A DNA stretch of 64,000 bases from Bradyrhizobium sp. SZCCT0231 (GTDB taxonomy: Bacteria; Pseudomonadota; Alphaproteobacteria; Rhizobiales; Xanthobacteraceae): contig NZ_JAFCKP010000003.1 in assembly GCF_018130245.1 (NCBI RefSeq), positions 186,001 to 250,000 of the forward strand, written 5' to 3'. Both the position numbers and the translations under genes were made by a program. Below are positions 7,889-17,829 of the stretch, in pieces. The notes under the pieces are model-generated. The model was not told the origin of the DNA. It searched no databases and saw nothing but the letters and a program-made list of their open reading frames with translations. Numbering within the stretch: position 1 is the first letter of the stretch; every line of letters starts with the position of its first letter.

Positions 7889-9118
7889 CTAGCCGCCGGC
7901 GTCGGCGCTGATCACGTCGCCGAACAGATCCCATTTGTCGCCCTTGAACTTCATGAGCTGGAGCGAACTGATCGGTGCGAAGTCGTTCGCGCCGGTGTTG
8001 ATCTTGATGCCGGGCAGCAGCACTTCGGTGCGGAAATCCTTCAGGCTCGCCGCCTGCTTCATGACGTTCTCGCGCGTGAGATTGTCGCCGCACTTCTTCA
8101 GCACTTCGACCAGCGTCTGTGCCACGCCATAGCCCACGATGGTGCCGCCGTCGAGCTTGTCTCCTTCCGGGAAATATTTCGTCATGAAGTCGAGGAAGCC
8201 CTTCATGCCGGCATCGTCCTTCCACTGCGGATCGGAGACGTCCTTCAGATACGCGGCCGAGATGATGTCCTGCGAGTTCTCGAAGCCGGCGGGCTTGATC
8301 ACACTGCCGACCGAGGCCGAGACGTTGTTGAGGAAGTGAGTCGGTTTCCAGCCGATTTCGGAGATCTTCTTGATCGCCTGTGCCGCGAATTTCGGCGTGG
8401 TGATGTTGATGAAGACGTCGGCGCCGGTCGCCTTCAGCTTGACGATGTGATTGTCGATGGTCGGCTCCGAAGTCTCGTAGCTTTCCTCCAGCACGATCAT
8501 GCTTGCGCCCTTGGCGCCGAGGCCGTCTTTCAGGCCCTTCAAATAGTCCTTGCCGTAATCGTCGTTCTGGTAAAGGACGCCGATCTTGGCATTTGGCATG
8601 GCCTTCAGGATGTACTTCGCGTAGATCTGCGTCTCGCTCTGGTAGTTGGGCTGCCAGCCCATGGTCCAGGCGAAGTTCCGCGGATCGTTCCACTTGGTGG
8701 CGCCGGTGGCGACGAACAGCTGCGGCACCTTCTTCGAGTTCATGTATTTCTGGATCGCCGTGTTCGGCGGTGTGCCGAGCGAGTTGAAGACCAGCAGCAC
8801 CTCGTCGCTCTCGACCAGCTTGCGGGCCTGCTCCACCGTCTTCGGCGGTGAGTACGCGTCGTCGTAGGAGACGAAATTGATCTTGCGGCCGTTGATGCCG
8901 CCCTCGTCGTTGACCTTCTTGAAGTAGGCGGCTTCGGTGCGCCCGATGATGCCATAGGCGGAGGCCGGTCCGCTGTAGGGCATGATGTTGCCGATCTTGA
9001 CCTCGGTGTCGGTCGCGCCGGTATCGTATTTCTTCTGGGCCGATGCAGTTGAGGTCGAAGCCGCGATGAGCGTGAGCGCCAATGATGCGGCCGCGAGCTT
9101 GCCGGTGACAGCAGGCAT
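7889..9118 (-). CDS. Periplasmic binding protein of liv-type ABC importer, paralog 1
   Basis: A 409-residue periplasmic binding protein of the Leu/Ile/Val-type family (Peripla_BP_6). The start at 9118 is chosen because AGGGAG lies just upstream and it begins a clean signal peptide ending ASTSTASA before QKKYD; a longer in-frame ORF lacks support. The mature protein opens with QKKYDTGATDTEVKIGNIMP and carries MPYSGPASAYG, typical of the ligand-binding lobe. It is the last of four tandem paralogs that follow livGFHM on this strand, and has its own upstream gap and downstream hairpin. Ligand inferred from context: a dicarboxylate, fatty or aromatic acid rather than leucine, since pim genes are adjacent. 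Confidence 0.9.
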   Translation of the reverse strand: MPAVTGKLAAASLALTLIAASTSTASAQKKYDTGATDTEVKIGNIMPYSGPASAYGIIGRTEAAYFKKVNDEGGINGRKINFVSYDDAYSPPKTVEQARKLVESDEVLLVFNSLGTPPNTAIQKYMNSKKVPQLFVATGATKWNDPRNFAWTMGWQPNYQSETQIYAKYILKAMPNAKIGVLYQNDDYGKDYLKGLKDGLGAKGASMIVLEESYETSEPTIDNHIVKLKATGADVFINITTPKFAAQAIKKISEIGWKPTHFLNNVSASVGSVIKPAGFENSQDIISAAYLKDVSDPQWKDDAGMKGFLDFMTKYFPEGDKLDGGTIVGYGVAQTLVEVLKKCGDNLTRENVMKQAASLKDFRTEVLLPGIKINTGANDFAPISSLQLMKFKGDKWDLFGDVISADAGG

Positions 9119-9218
9119 TCCAATCTCCCTGTTTTTCTTTGTGTGTGCGTCCCTTTTCTTGTCTCGTTTTTTCGCGACGCGGCCGCAATTCAATACGATT
9201 TGCCCGAACGCTTCAAGG

Positions 9219-9248
9219 AAAAGCCCCTGCGGCATGGCCGCAGGGGCT
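9219..9248 (-). terminator. Rho-independent terminator after second liv binding-protein gene
   Basis: A 12-bp perfect stem (AGCCCCTGCGGC with its complement) and a three-base loop, followed on the minus strand by TTTTCCTT. It lies about 45 bases past the stop at 9293 and about 100 bases upstream of paralog 1. Confidence 0.85.
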
Positions 9249-9292
9249 GCGTCTTTAGCCGATTTGGCTACATCTTGAGCAACTGGGTAAGG

Positions 9293-10519
9293 TCAGCCGC
9301 CGACGTCTCCGCTCAGGACCTCGCCAAATCGCTCCCAATGCTCGCCCTTGAATCGGATCAACTGGAGCTGCGAGAGTGGCGCGAAATCGGTGGCCGAGGT
9401 GTTGACCTTGATGCCCGGCAACAGGCCGGCCGGCTCGTAGTCCTTGATATTGGCGGCCTGCTTCATGACGTTCTCGCGGGTCAGATTGTCGCCGCAGGAT
9501 TTCAGCACGTGCGCCAGGCCTTGCGCGACGACGTAGCCGTACATCACCGAGGCGTCGGCGCGGTTCGCTTCCGGATAGTACTTGTCCAGGAATTCGTTCC
9601 AGCCGATCATCGCCTTGTCGTCCTTCCACTGCGCGTCGGTCGGATCCATGAAATATTGCGACGAGATGATGTCCTGGGCGTTCTCGAAGCCGGCCGGCTT
9701 GATCACGCTGCCGATCGAGGCCGAGACGTTGTTGAGGAAGTGCAGCGGCTTCCAGCCGATCTCGGCGTTCTTCTTGATCGCCTGTGCCGCGAATTTCGGC
9801 GTCGTGATGTTGAAGAACACGTCGGCGCCGGTCGCCTTGAGCTTGACGATGTGGGAGTCGATTGTCGGCTCCGATACCTCGTAGCTTTCCTCCACCACGA
9901 TCATCGAGGTCTTGGCGCCGAGCCCGTCCTTGAAGCCCTTCAGATAGTCTTTGCCGTAATCGTCGTTCTGGTAGAGCACGGCGATCTTGGCGTTCGGATG
10001 GTTCTTCAGGATGTACTTGGCGTAGATGATCGACTCGATCTGGTAGTTGGGCTGCCAGCCCATCGTCCACGGGAAGTTTCGCGGATCGTTCCACTTGGTG
10101 GCGCCGGTGGCGACGAACAGCTGCGGCACCTTCTTCGAGTTCATGTATTTCTGGATCGCGGAGTTAGGCGGCGTGCCGAGCGATTGGAAGATCAGCAGCA
10201 CCTCGTCGCTCTCGACCAGCTTGCGCGCCTGTTCGACTGTCTTCGGCGGCGAGTAGGCGTCGTCATAGCTGATGAAGTTGATCTTGCGGCCGTTGATGCC
10301 GCCTTCTGCGTTGATCTTGCGGAAATAGGCCTCCTCGGTCTTGCCGATCACGCCGTAGGCGGAGGCCGGTCCGCTGTAGGGCATGATGTTGCCGATCTTG
10401 ATTTCGGTGTCGGATGCACCGGTATCGTATTTCTTCTGCGCGGACGCCGTCGTGGAAAGGGCGGCAGCCAGCACGAGGGCAGCCGAGAGGGCCCCCAATC
10501 GCACATGCATTGCAGGCAT
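9293..10519 (-). CDS. Periplasmic binding protein of liv-type ABC importer, paralog 2
   Basis: A 408-residue secreted binding protein closely similar to paralog 1 over its whole length (shared blocks include MPYSGPASAYG, SPPKTVEQARKLVESDEVLL and TGATKWNDPRNF). The ATG at 10519 follows GGGAGAACAAG and starts a signal peptide ending STTASA. It sits third in the tandem array and is followed by a terminator. Differences from paralog 1 cluster in the second half (for example WNEFLDKYYPEANRADASVM), compatible with changed ligand or hinge properties. Function as importer receptor is secure by family; the ligand is inferred only. Confidence 0.9.
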   Translation of the reverse strand: MPAMHVRLGALSAALVLAAALSTTASAQKKYDTGASDTEIKIGNIMPYSGPASAYGVIGKTEEAYFRKINAEGGINGRKINFISYDDAYSPPKTVEQARKLVESDEVLLIFQSLGTPPNSAIQKYMNSKKVPQLFVATGATKWNDPRNFPWTMGWQPNYQIESIIYAKYILKNHPNAKIAVLYQNDDYGKDYLKGFKDGLGAKTSMIVVEESYEVSEPTIDSHIVKLKATGADVFFNITTPKFAAQAIKKNAEIGWKPLHFLNNVSASIGSVIKPAGFENAQDIISSQYFMDPTDAQWKDDKAMIGWNEFLDKYYPEANRADASVMYGYVVAQGLAHVLKSCGDNLTRENVMKQAANIKDYEPAGLLPGIKVNTSATDFAPLSQLQLIRFKGEHWERFGEVLSGDVGG

Positions 10520-10768
10520 CTTGTTCTCCCTGGGCAGGTTTGAATGTGTCGATTATTCTTGTTGGGAGCGATCGTTGTCGCTCCGTCGCCTATTCAATAC
10601 CTATCCACGGCCGGCAGCAAGAAGAACGCCCCGCATGAGCGTCGCAGCATCGGCGATCTCCTCGACGACGATGCTGAATATTCCGGCGCGAGAGATTTCG
10701 GGCCGCCGATCCACCGCTCGAGTTGCTCTACGCAGGCGCGGCTATCTTGAATTGCGCCGCCGCGGCGC

Positions 10769-11995
10769 TCAGTGGCCGATGCCGCTCGAGATGATATCGC
10801 CGAACAGCTCCCACTTCCGGCCTTTGAACCGCATCATCTGGAGCTGTTCGATCGGGGCGAAATTGTCCGGCGCGGTATTAACCTTGATGCCGGGCAGCAG
10901 CGTATCGGGCTCGAAGTCCTTCAGGCTGGCGGCCTGCTTCATGACATTCTCGCGGGTGAGATCGTCGCCGCACATCTGCAGCACCTTCACCATGGTCTGT
11001 GCGGCGGCATAGCCGAACACGACGCCGGCATCGAGCTTGTTGGCCTTGGGGTCGTATTGGACGAGGAAGTTGTAGAACTTCTTCATGCCGTCATCGGCAT
11101 TCCACTGCGGATCGGAGCCGTCCTTGGTGTAGCTCGCCGACAGGACGCCTTGCGAGATCTCGAAGCCCGCCGGTTCGATCACGCCGCCGACCGAGGCCGA
11201 GACGTTGGAGATGATCTGGACCGGATGCCAGTTGATTTCCGCCGCCTTCTTGATCGCCTGCGCTGTGAATTTCGGCGTGGTGATGCTGATGAAGACGTCG
11301 GCGCCGGACGCCTTCAATTTGACGACGTGCTCGTCGATCGCCGCCTCCGAGGTGTTGTAGGCTTCTTCCAGCACGATCATCGAAGCCTTGGCCCCGAGAC
11401 CCTCTTTCAGCCCCGTCAGATAGTCCTTGCCGAAATCGTCGTTCTGGTAGAGCACGCCGATCTTTCCGTCCGGCTTCTCCTTCATGACGTACTTGGCGTA
11501 GATGCGCGCCTCGCTCACGTAGCTCGGCTGCCAGCCCATGGTCCAGGGATATTGCCTGGGATCGTTCCATTTCGACGCGCCGCTCGCCACGAACAGTTGC
11601 GGCACCTTCTTCTCGTTCATGTATTTGCGGATGGCGCTGTTGGTGGAGGTGCCGAGCGAGCCGAAGATCAACAGCACACCGTCGCTCTCGACCAGCTTGC
11701 GCGCCTGCTCCACCGTTTTCGGCGGCGAATAGCCGTCGTCATAGGAGATGAATTTGATCTTGCGGCCGTTGATGCCGCCCTCGGCATTGACCTTGTTGAA
11801 ATAGGCCTCCTCGGCCTTGCCGATCGCGGCATAGGCGGAGGCCGGACCGCTATAGGGCATGATGTTACCGATCTTGATCTCGGTATCGGAAGCGCCGCTG
11901 TCGTATTTCTTCTGCGCCAGCACTTCGCTGCTCATTGCAGTGCACAACGCGAATGCGACGCAGAGGGTCGCAACCTGAAAACGAACGGCAGTCAT
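10769..11995 (-). CDS. Periplasmic binding protein of liv-type ABC importer, paralog 3
   Basis: A 408-residue paralog, the most divergent of the first three (KKYDSGASDTEIK, KIKFISYDDGYSPPKTVEQA, FGSLGTSTNSAIRKYMNEKK). The start at 11995 is preferred: AGGAG lies seven bases upstream and a signal peptide ending SSEVLA follows; the ORF opens 21 codons earlier without a good site. No clear terminator follows; the 249-base gap to paralog 2 holds only a GC-rich inverted repeat near 10755 without a T-run, so read-through into paralog 2 is possible. Confidence 0.9.
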   Translation of the reverse strand: MTAVRFQVATLCVAFALCTAMSSEVLAQKKYDSGASDTEIKIGNIMPYSGPASAYAAIGKAEEAYFNKVNAEGGINGRKIKFISYDDGYSPPKTVEQARKLVESDGVLLIFGSLGTSTNSAIRKYMNEKKVPQLFVASGASKWNDPRQYPWTMGWQPSYVSEARIYAKYVMKEKPDGKIGVLYQNDDFGKDYLTGLKEGLGAKASMIVLEEAYNTSEAAIDEHVVKLKASGADVFISITTPKFTAQAIKKAAEINWHPVQIISNVSASVGGVIEPAGFEISQGVLSASYTKDGSDPQWNADDGMKKFYNFLVQYDPKANKLDAGVVFGYAAAQTMVKVLQMCGDDLTRENVMKQAASLKDFEPDTLLPGIKVNTAPDNFAPIEQLQMMRFKGRKWELFGDIISSGIGH

Positions 11996-12055
11996 TGTTC
12001 TCCTACCCCGACCTGGATCGGCGCCGCATTGAACAAGATTGCGGCCAGACGTCAA

Positions 12056-12086
12056 CAAAAAGCCCCCGCGGTTGCCCGCGGGGGCT
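12056..12086 (-). terminator. Rho-independent terminator after livM-linked binding-protein gene
   Basis: An 11-bp stem AGCCCCCGCGG with its complement and a short loop, followed on the minus strand by TTTTTG. It lies about 30 bases after the stop at 12115 and marks the end of the livGFHM-binding protein transcript. Confidence 0.85.
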
Positions 12087-12114
12087 CTTCGCGCTGAATT
12101 GTTGCGTCAGCGTG

Positions 12115-13350
12115 TCATTCGGAGGCGATGTCGCCGCTGATGATCTCGCCGAACAGTTCCCACTTCTCGCCCTTGAAGCGCATCATCTGGAGCTGCGCGA
12201 TCGGAGCGAAGTCGCCGGCGCCGGTGTTGATCTTGACGCCGGGCAGCAGGGTATCCGGCGCAAAGTCCTTCAGGCTCGCCGCCTGTTTCATGAGGTTGGC
12301 GCGGGTGAAATCGTCACCGCACATTTCCAGCACCTTGGCCAGGGTCGACGCGGCGCCGTAGCCATAGACCATGCTGGTGTCGGATTTGTCGGCGCCCGGC
12401 ATGTACTTGTCGACGAACTCGTTCCACCTCTTCATGCCGGGATCGTTGGCCCACTGCGGATCCGTCGAATCCTTGGCATAGGCCGCCGACAGCACGCCCT
12501 GCGCATTCTCGAAGCCGGCCGGCTTCATCACGCTGCCGACCGAGATCGACACGTTGGTGAGGATCTGGAGCGGCTTCCAGCTGAGCTCGGCGGTCTTCTT
12601 GATGGTCTGCGCCGCGAATTTCGGCGTCGCGTAGATCAGCAGCACGTCGGGATTGGCCGCCTTGATCTTGACGATGTGGCCGTCGATCGACGGCTCGGAG
12701 ACCTCGTAGCTCTCTTCCATGATGATCATGGAGGAGGCCTTGGCGCCGAGCCCGTCCTTGGTGCCCTTGAGGTAGTCTTTGCCGAAGTCGTCGTTCTGAT
12801 AGAGGATCGCGATCTTGGCGTCGGGCTTCTCCTTCATCAGCCATTTCGCGTAGATGTGCGCTTCGCTCTGGTAGGAGGGCTGCCAGCCGATGGTCCAGGG
12901 GAAGTTCTTCGGATCGTTCCACTTGGTCGCGCCGGTGGCGACGAACAGCTGCGGGATCTTCTTGGCGTTGAGGTATTTCTGGATCGCCGTGTTCGAGGGC
13001 GTGCCGAGCGGGTTGAAGACGGCCAGCACCTCGTCGCTCTCGACCAGCTTGCGGACCTGCTCGACGGCTTTCGGCGGCGAATAGCCGTCGTCATAGGTCA
13101 CGAAATTGATCTTGCGGCCGTTGATGCCGCCCTTGTCGTTGATCATCTTGAAATAGGCTTCTTCGGTCTTGCCGATGATGCCATAGGCCGACGCCGGACC
13201 GCTGTACGGCATGATGTTGCCGATCTTGATCTCGGTATCGGACGCGCCGGTGTCGTATTTCTTTTGGGCGAGTGCAGCGCCGGAGGTGAGGGTAATGGCC
13301 GCCGTTGCCGTGACCAGCGCGGCGGCTCGCAGTGTTCTTCCAAAAAGCAA
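12115..13350 (-). CDS. Periplasmic binding protein of liv-type ABC importer, paralog 4 (TTG start)
   Basis: A 411-residue binding protein directly downstream of livM (38-base gap) and so probably co-transcribed with the permease and ATPase genes. The start is a TTG at 13350, preceded by GGAG at a six-base spacing; the long in-frame extension upstream runs inside livM and is rejected. The signal peptide ends GAALA before QKKYDTGASDTEIK. It shares the family blocks of the other three paralogs but differs in IYATPKFAAQTIKKTAELSW and in the C-terminal third. This is likely the primary receptor of the system, with the other three as alternative receptors. Confidence 0.88.
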   Translation of the reverse strand: MLFGRTLRAAALVTATAAITLTSGAALAQKKYDTGASDTEIKIGNIMPYSGPASAYGIIGKTEEAYFKMINDKGGINGRKINFVTYDDGYSPPKAVEQVRKLVESDEVLAVFNPLGTPSNTAIQKYLNAKKIPQLFVATGATKWNDPKNFPWTIGWQPSYQSEAHIYAKWLMKEKPDAKIAILYQNDDFGKDYLKGTKDGLGAKASSMIIMEESYEVSEPSIDGHIVKIKAANPDVLLIYATPKFAAQTIKKTAELSWKPLQILTNVSISVGSVMKPAGFENAQGVLSAAYAKDSTDPQWANDPGMKRWNEFVDKYMPGADKSDTSMVYGYGAASTLAKVLEMCGDDFTRANLMKQAASLKDFAPDTLLPGVKINTGAGDFAPIAQLQMMRFKGEKWELFGEIISGDIASE

Positions 13351-13388
13351 TTGGGTCTCCTTCGTTAAACAACAGTCCGTGAGAGTTT

Positions 13389-14408
13389 TCAGTTCTTCCT
13401 GAGCTTGCCGACGAATTGCTGGCCCAGGATCGCGATCTGCCTTGCGCCGTGCGGCACGAGGTAGATGACGAGGAACAACAGTACGCCGAACACCGCGCCG
13501 GAGAGGCCCTTGGAGATGCTTTCCGCCATGTTCGGCACGAAGATGATGAAGGCCGCACCGACGAACGAGCCGGGCAGCCAGCCGACGCCGCCGACCACCA
13601 TGCCGAGGAACAGCGAGATCGCGAGCGTGATGGTGTAGCTGTCGGGCGCGACGAATTGCACGGCAATGGCGCCAAGCGAGCCGGCAACGCCGGTGATGCC
13701 GGCGGACACGCCGAAAGCCAGCGTCTTGTACAGCGCGACGTTGACACCCATCGAGGAGGCCGCGATCTCGTTGTCGCGGATCGCCATGAAGGCGCGGCCG
13801 GAGCGGGAGCGCAGCAGGTTCACCGAGAAGATGTAGATCGCGACCGTCACGACGAGCGTGAAATAGTACAGCCACATATCCTGCGACATCGGCAGGCCGA
13901 ACGGTGCGTCCGGCTTGGTGACGACGAGGCCCTGCACGCCGCCGGTCCAGTGCTCGAGGAAGTTCAGCTTCAACAGCTGCGGCATCGCCGTGGCGAGCGC
14001 GAAGGTCGCGAGCGCGAGATAGACGCCCGACAGCCGCAGCGCCGGCTTGCCGAACAGGTAACCGAATGCGAAGCAGACCGCGGCGGAAATCGGAATGGTC
14101 AGCGCGTAGTTGATGTTGGCGTGCTCCATCAGCACCGCCGAGGTATAGGCGCCGACGGCGTAGAACGCGCTCTGGCCGAGCGAGAACTGGCCGGAGCCGC
14201 CGGTCAGGATGTTCAGAGCCAGCACGGCGAGCCCGTAGATCAGGAGCATCGTCATCTGGAAGATGATGAAGTTCTTGACGAACGCCGGCACGATCAACAA
14301 CGCCGCCAGCACCAGCAGCGAGGTGCCGGTGCCCAGCGTCATGGCCCGCTTCGGAACCGCCTCGACCGCTTCGTGGCCTTCGGCGACGACTTCTTCTGCA
14401 GCGCTCAT
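13389..14408 (-). CDS. livM: Branched-chain-type ABC importer permease LivM
   Basis: A 339-residue integral membrane permease of the LivM family. After a roughly 25-residue acidic cytoplasmic N-terminus come several hydrophobic helices, the LTGGSGQFSLGQSAFYAVGAY segment typical of this family, and the AIRDNEIAASSMGVNV coupling loop that contacts the ATPase. The ATG at 14408 is two bases past the livH stop; an upstream in-frame TTG at 14414 would overlap that stop and is the alternative. It forms the heterodimeric channel with LivH. Confidence 0.92.
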   Translation of the reverse strand: MSAAEEVVAEGHEAVEAVPKRAMTLGTGTSLLVLAALLIVPAFVKNFIIFQMTMLLIYGLAVLALNILTGGSGQFSLGQSAFYAVGAYTSAVLMEHANINYALTIPISAAVCFAFGYLFGKPALRLSGVYLALATFALATAMPQLLKLNFLEHWTGGVQGLVVTKPDAPFGLPMSQDMWLYYFTLVVTVAIYIFSVNLLRSRSGRAFMAIRDNEIAASSMGVNVALYKTLAFGVSAGITGVAGSLGAIAVQFVAPDSYTITLAISLFLGMVVGGVGWLPGSFVGAAFIIFVPNMAESISKGLSGAVFGVLLFLVIYLVPHGARQIAILGQQFVGKLRKN

Positions 14409-14410
14409 GA

Positions 14411-15289
14411 TCAAACTCGCTTGACGATGTGCCGGCCGAACAGGCCAGCGGGTTTGACGACCAGGACGGAGATGATCAGCGCGAGCGCGATCGGGAGTTT
14501 CAGCTCGTTGCCGACGCCTGGGATGTAAGTGCCGGCGAGATTCTCGAAGACGCCGACCAGGAAGCCGCCGACCACGGCGCCGAACGGGCTCGACAGTCCG
14601 CCGAGCACCGCCGCGGCGAAGCCGTAGATCAGGACGCCGCCCATCATGTTGGGCTCGAGGAACACGACGGGGGCGATCAGCATGCCGGCGATCGAGCCGA
14701 TCGCGGTCGCCATGCCCCAGCCGAGCGCGATCATCCAGCTCGTGTTGATGCCGACAAGACGGGCCGATTCAGGCACCGACGCGGCGGCGCGCATGGCGAG
14801 ACCGATGCGGGTGTACTGAAAGAAGAAATAGAGCCCGAGCAGCAGCAGCACGGTGACCCCGATCATGCCGGCCTGGTGGGTGGAGATCAGCTGGCTGCCC
14901 AGGAATGGTGCGGAGCCGAACGGGGTCGGATATTGCTTGATGGTGAAGTCCCAGATCAGGCCGGCCGAGGAGTTGATGATCGCAAACAGGGCGATGAAGC
15001 CGGCGACGTTGGTCAAGATCGGTGCCTTCGCGAGCGGCTTGAACAGGATGCGCTCGATCGCGATGCCGGCGGCAAAGGAAAATGCCAGCGTGAGCACGAA
15101 GGCGGCCCAATAGGACAGGCCCCACTGCATCAACTGCCAGGAGATGAAGGTCGAGAACATCGCCATCTCTCCTTGCGCGAAATTGAGATGGTCGATGGCC
15201 TGGTAGATCATGACGACGGCGAGCGCCATGCAGGCATAGATCGCGCCCGTGGCGATGCCGGCCAGGACTTGGTTGGTGAACAGCTCCAT
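14411..15289 (-). CDS. livH: Branched-chain-type ABC importer permease LivH
   Basis: A 292-residue membrane permease of the LivH family. The N-terminal ATGAIYACMALAVVMIYQAI helix, the LNFAQGEMAMFSTF motif and a MRAAASVPESARLVGIN cytoplasmic loop are family hallmarks. It lies between livF and livM in the same operon and pairs with LivM to form the translocation path. Confidence 0.92.
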   Translation of the reverse strand: MELFTNQVLAGIATGAIYACMALAVVMIYQAIDHLNFAQGEMAMFSTFISWQLMQWGLSYWAAFVLTLAFSFAAGIAIERILFKPLAKAPILTNVAGFIALFAIINSSAGLIWDFTIKQYPTPFGSAPFLGSQLISTHQAGMIGVTVLLLLGLYFFFQYTRIGLAMRAAASVPESARLVGINTSWMIALGWGMATAIGSIAGMLIAPVVFLEPNMMGGVLIYGFAAAVLGGLSSPFGAVVGGFLVGVFENLAGTYIPGVGNELKLPIALALIISVLVVKPAGLFGRHIVKRV

Positions 15290-15302
15290 TGTCCCGGCTC
15301 CC

Positions 15303-16012
15303 TCAGTAACCCAGATAGGATTTGCGGATTTCTTCGTTGTTCGCGATGTCCTTGGCTTTGCCGGACATCACGATGCGGCCGGTCTCGATCACATAGGCGT
15401 GGTCGGCCAGCTCGAGCGCGAGCTGGGCGTTCTGCTCGACCACCAGGATCGACACCTTGTCCTCGCGGTTGATCTTGCCGAGGATGCCGAACAGGTCACG
15501 CACCACCAGCGGCGCGAGGCCGAAGGAGGGCTCGTCCAGCAGCATCAGCCGCGGCCGCAGCATCAGCGCCCGGGCGACCGCGAGCATCTGCTGCTCGCCG
15601 CCGGAGAGCGTGCCGGCCTGCTGGGTGTGGCGCTGCTTCAAGACCGGGAAATGCGCATACATGCGCTCGATGTCGGAGACGATGCCGGCGCTGTCCTTGC
15701 GGGTGATGGCCCCGAGCTGGAGGTTCTCCTCCACCGTCATGGTGGTGAAGGTGCCGCGGCCCTGCGGCACATGGGCGATGCCGAACCGCACGATGTTCTC
15801 GGTCGAGCGGTTGTTCAGCGGCTTGCCGTCGAACTCGATCGCGCCGGTCGAGCGCACCATGTTGCAGATCGCGCGCAGCGTGGTGGTCTTGCCGGCGCCG
15901 TTGGCCCCGAGCAGCGTCGTCAGCGATCCCTCGTTGAGCGAGAAGGACAGGCCATGAAGCGCCTGGACCTGGCCGTAAAAGGCACGCAGGTCCTTGACGT
16001 TGAGCAGTGTCG

Positions 16013-16016
<4 letters not shown>
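15303..16016 (-). CDS. livF: Branched-chain-type ABC importer ATPase LivF
   Basis: A 237-residue ATP-binding subunit. The Walker A GANGAGKTT (about 33-41), signature LSGGEQQMLAVARAL and Walker B LMLLDEPSFGLAP are intact, as is the switch region following. Its ATG overlaps the livG stop (ATGA), so the two ATPases are translationally coupled and expected to form the heterodimer that drives LivHM. Confidence 0.93.
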
Positions 16017-16810
<794 letters not shown>

Positions 16811-16876
16811 CTCGTCTCGCTCACGTCGTTCAGTGAGCGGTGGGGCGATGCGAACCGCTCCCGATGATGACAAAGG

Positions 16877-17743
16877 CTATCTGAACCCCTCGGCCACACG
16901 CGCAACTTTTCCTCCTGATTTCAGCTTTTTGCCGATGTCTTTTTTGGAATGCGGCATCAGACCCCCGAGCGCCGCTTCGATGTTCCTTACCATCGCTAGG
17001 AGACGCGGTCCAACGTCGTTGATCAAACGCTCTTCCGTGAAGCGGAATGCCGGCGCGCCGCAATTGAATGCGTAAGGTCCGGTTCCGTCGTTGAGCTTGA
17101 GCGCGACTCCGGCCGCGCCAATATCGTCGTGCCAGTCGCCGACCGAAATCGCAAAGCCGTGTTTCGCAACGGTCTCGCCGGAACGTTCCAGTCCGTCGCG
17201 CATCTTCGGCCAGCGGCTGCCGTAATGTTCGCGCAGAATGCGCGACACTTCGGCGCGACCCTCGTCGTCGAGCGCCCAGAAATAGGCACGGCCCATCGCG
17301 CTGGTTGCAATCGGCACGCGCGAGCCGACGTCAAGTTGAACGCCGACCGTCTCGCTGCCGCGGCTCTGCCCGAAATAGATCATGCTGTGACGGTCGCGGC
17401 CGCCGACGGCGACGGCGCCGCCGGTCGCGCGCATCAGTTCCTCGCGGAACGGCTCGGACAAATGCCGAACGCCCAGATTGGCCAATGCCGCGTAACCGAG
17501 CGACATCGCTGCAGGTGCGAGCTGGTACTTCTCGAACCGGGGAACCGGCGTCAGATAGCCGAGCTTGGTCAGCGTATAGGTCAGCCTCGATACCGTTGGC
17601 TTCGGCAGGTTGGTGCGGGCCGCAATCTCCTGATTGCCGAGCAGGCCGTCATTGGGTTGGAATGCGCGCAATACGTCCAGTCCGCGGGAAAGCGCGACGA
17701 CGAAATTCCGATCGGTCGCAGTCTTCTTTCCTGTACGCTTCAT
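16877..17743 (-). CDS. IclR-family transcriptional regulator, likely controller of the pim/liv module
   Basis: A 288-residue protein. The N-terminal winged helix-turn-helix (LSRGLDVLRAFQ, NQEIAARTNLPKPTVSRLTYTL) is followed by the IclR effector domain (SMGYAAL-like region, PIATSAMGRAYFW, GVALKLNDGTGPYAFNCGAP). The start at 17743 (MKRTGKK) is preferred over an ORF that opens 40 codons earlier inside the intergenic operator region; CAGGG precedes it. It is divergent from pimF and directly upstream of the liv operon on its own strand. By position it probably senses a dicarboxylate, fatty acid or its CoA ester and controls one or both neighbours; this is inference. Confidence 0.88.
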   Translation of the reverse strand: MKRTGKKTATDRNFVVALSRGLDVLRAFQPNDGLLGNQEIAARTNLPKPTVSRLTYTLTKLGYLTPVPRFEKYQLAPAAMSLGYAALANLGVRHLSEPFREELMRATGGAVAVGGRDRHSMIYFGQSRGSETVGVQLDVGSRVPIATSAMGRAYFWALDDEGRAEVSRILREHYGSRWPKMRDGLERSGETVAKHGFAISVGDWHDDIGAAGVALKLNDGTGPYAFNCGAPAFRFTEERLINDVGPRLLAMVRNIEAALGGLMPHSKKDIGKKLKSGGKVARVAEGFR

Positions 17744-17770
17744 CCCTGATCTGCTTCTTGCGCGGAGTCG

Positions 17771-17799
17771 TTGACAACGTCCGTGCTTCAAAATAACCC
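17771..17799 (+). promoter_or_regulatory. Candidate sigma-70-type promoter for pimF
   Basis: A TTGACA at 17771-17776 is followed after 17 bases by TAACCC at 17794-17799. It lies 76 bases upstream of the pimF GTG and immediately before a perfect palindrome, the arrangement expected for a repressed promoter. The -10 is imperfect, so this is a candidate only. Confidence 0.5.
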
Positions 17800-17810
17800 T
17801 GCCGTCAAGA

Positions 17811-17829
17811 TGCGGAATTAAATTCCGCA
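17811..17829. promoter_or_regulatory. Perfect palindrome, likely IclR-family operator
   Basis: TGCGGAATTAAATTCCGCA is a perfect 9-bp inverted repeat with one central base, in the divergent gap between the IclR gene and pimF. Its GGAAT-x-ATTCC core resembles the GGAAAT-x-ATTTCC-type sites of IclR family members. Its centre lies 55 bases before the pimF start and 12 to 30 bases past the candidate promoter. Confidence 0.7.

Noticed and set aside
13351-13875. Extending the fourth binding-protein gene upstream into livM
   Set aside because: The extension overlaps livM and has no ribosome site; the TTG at 13350 with GGAG starts a clean signal peptide.
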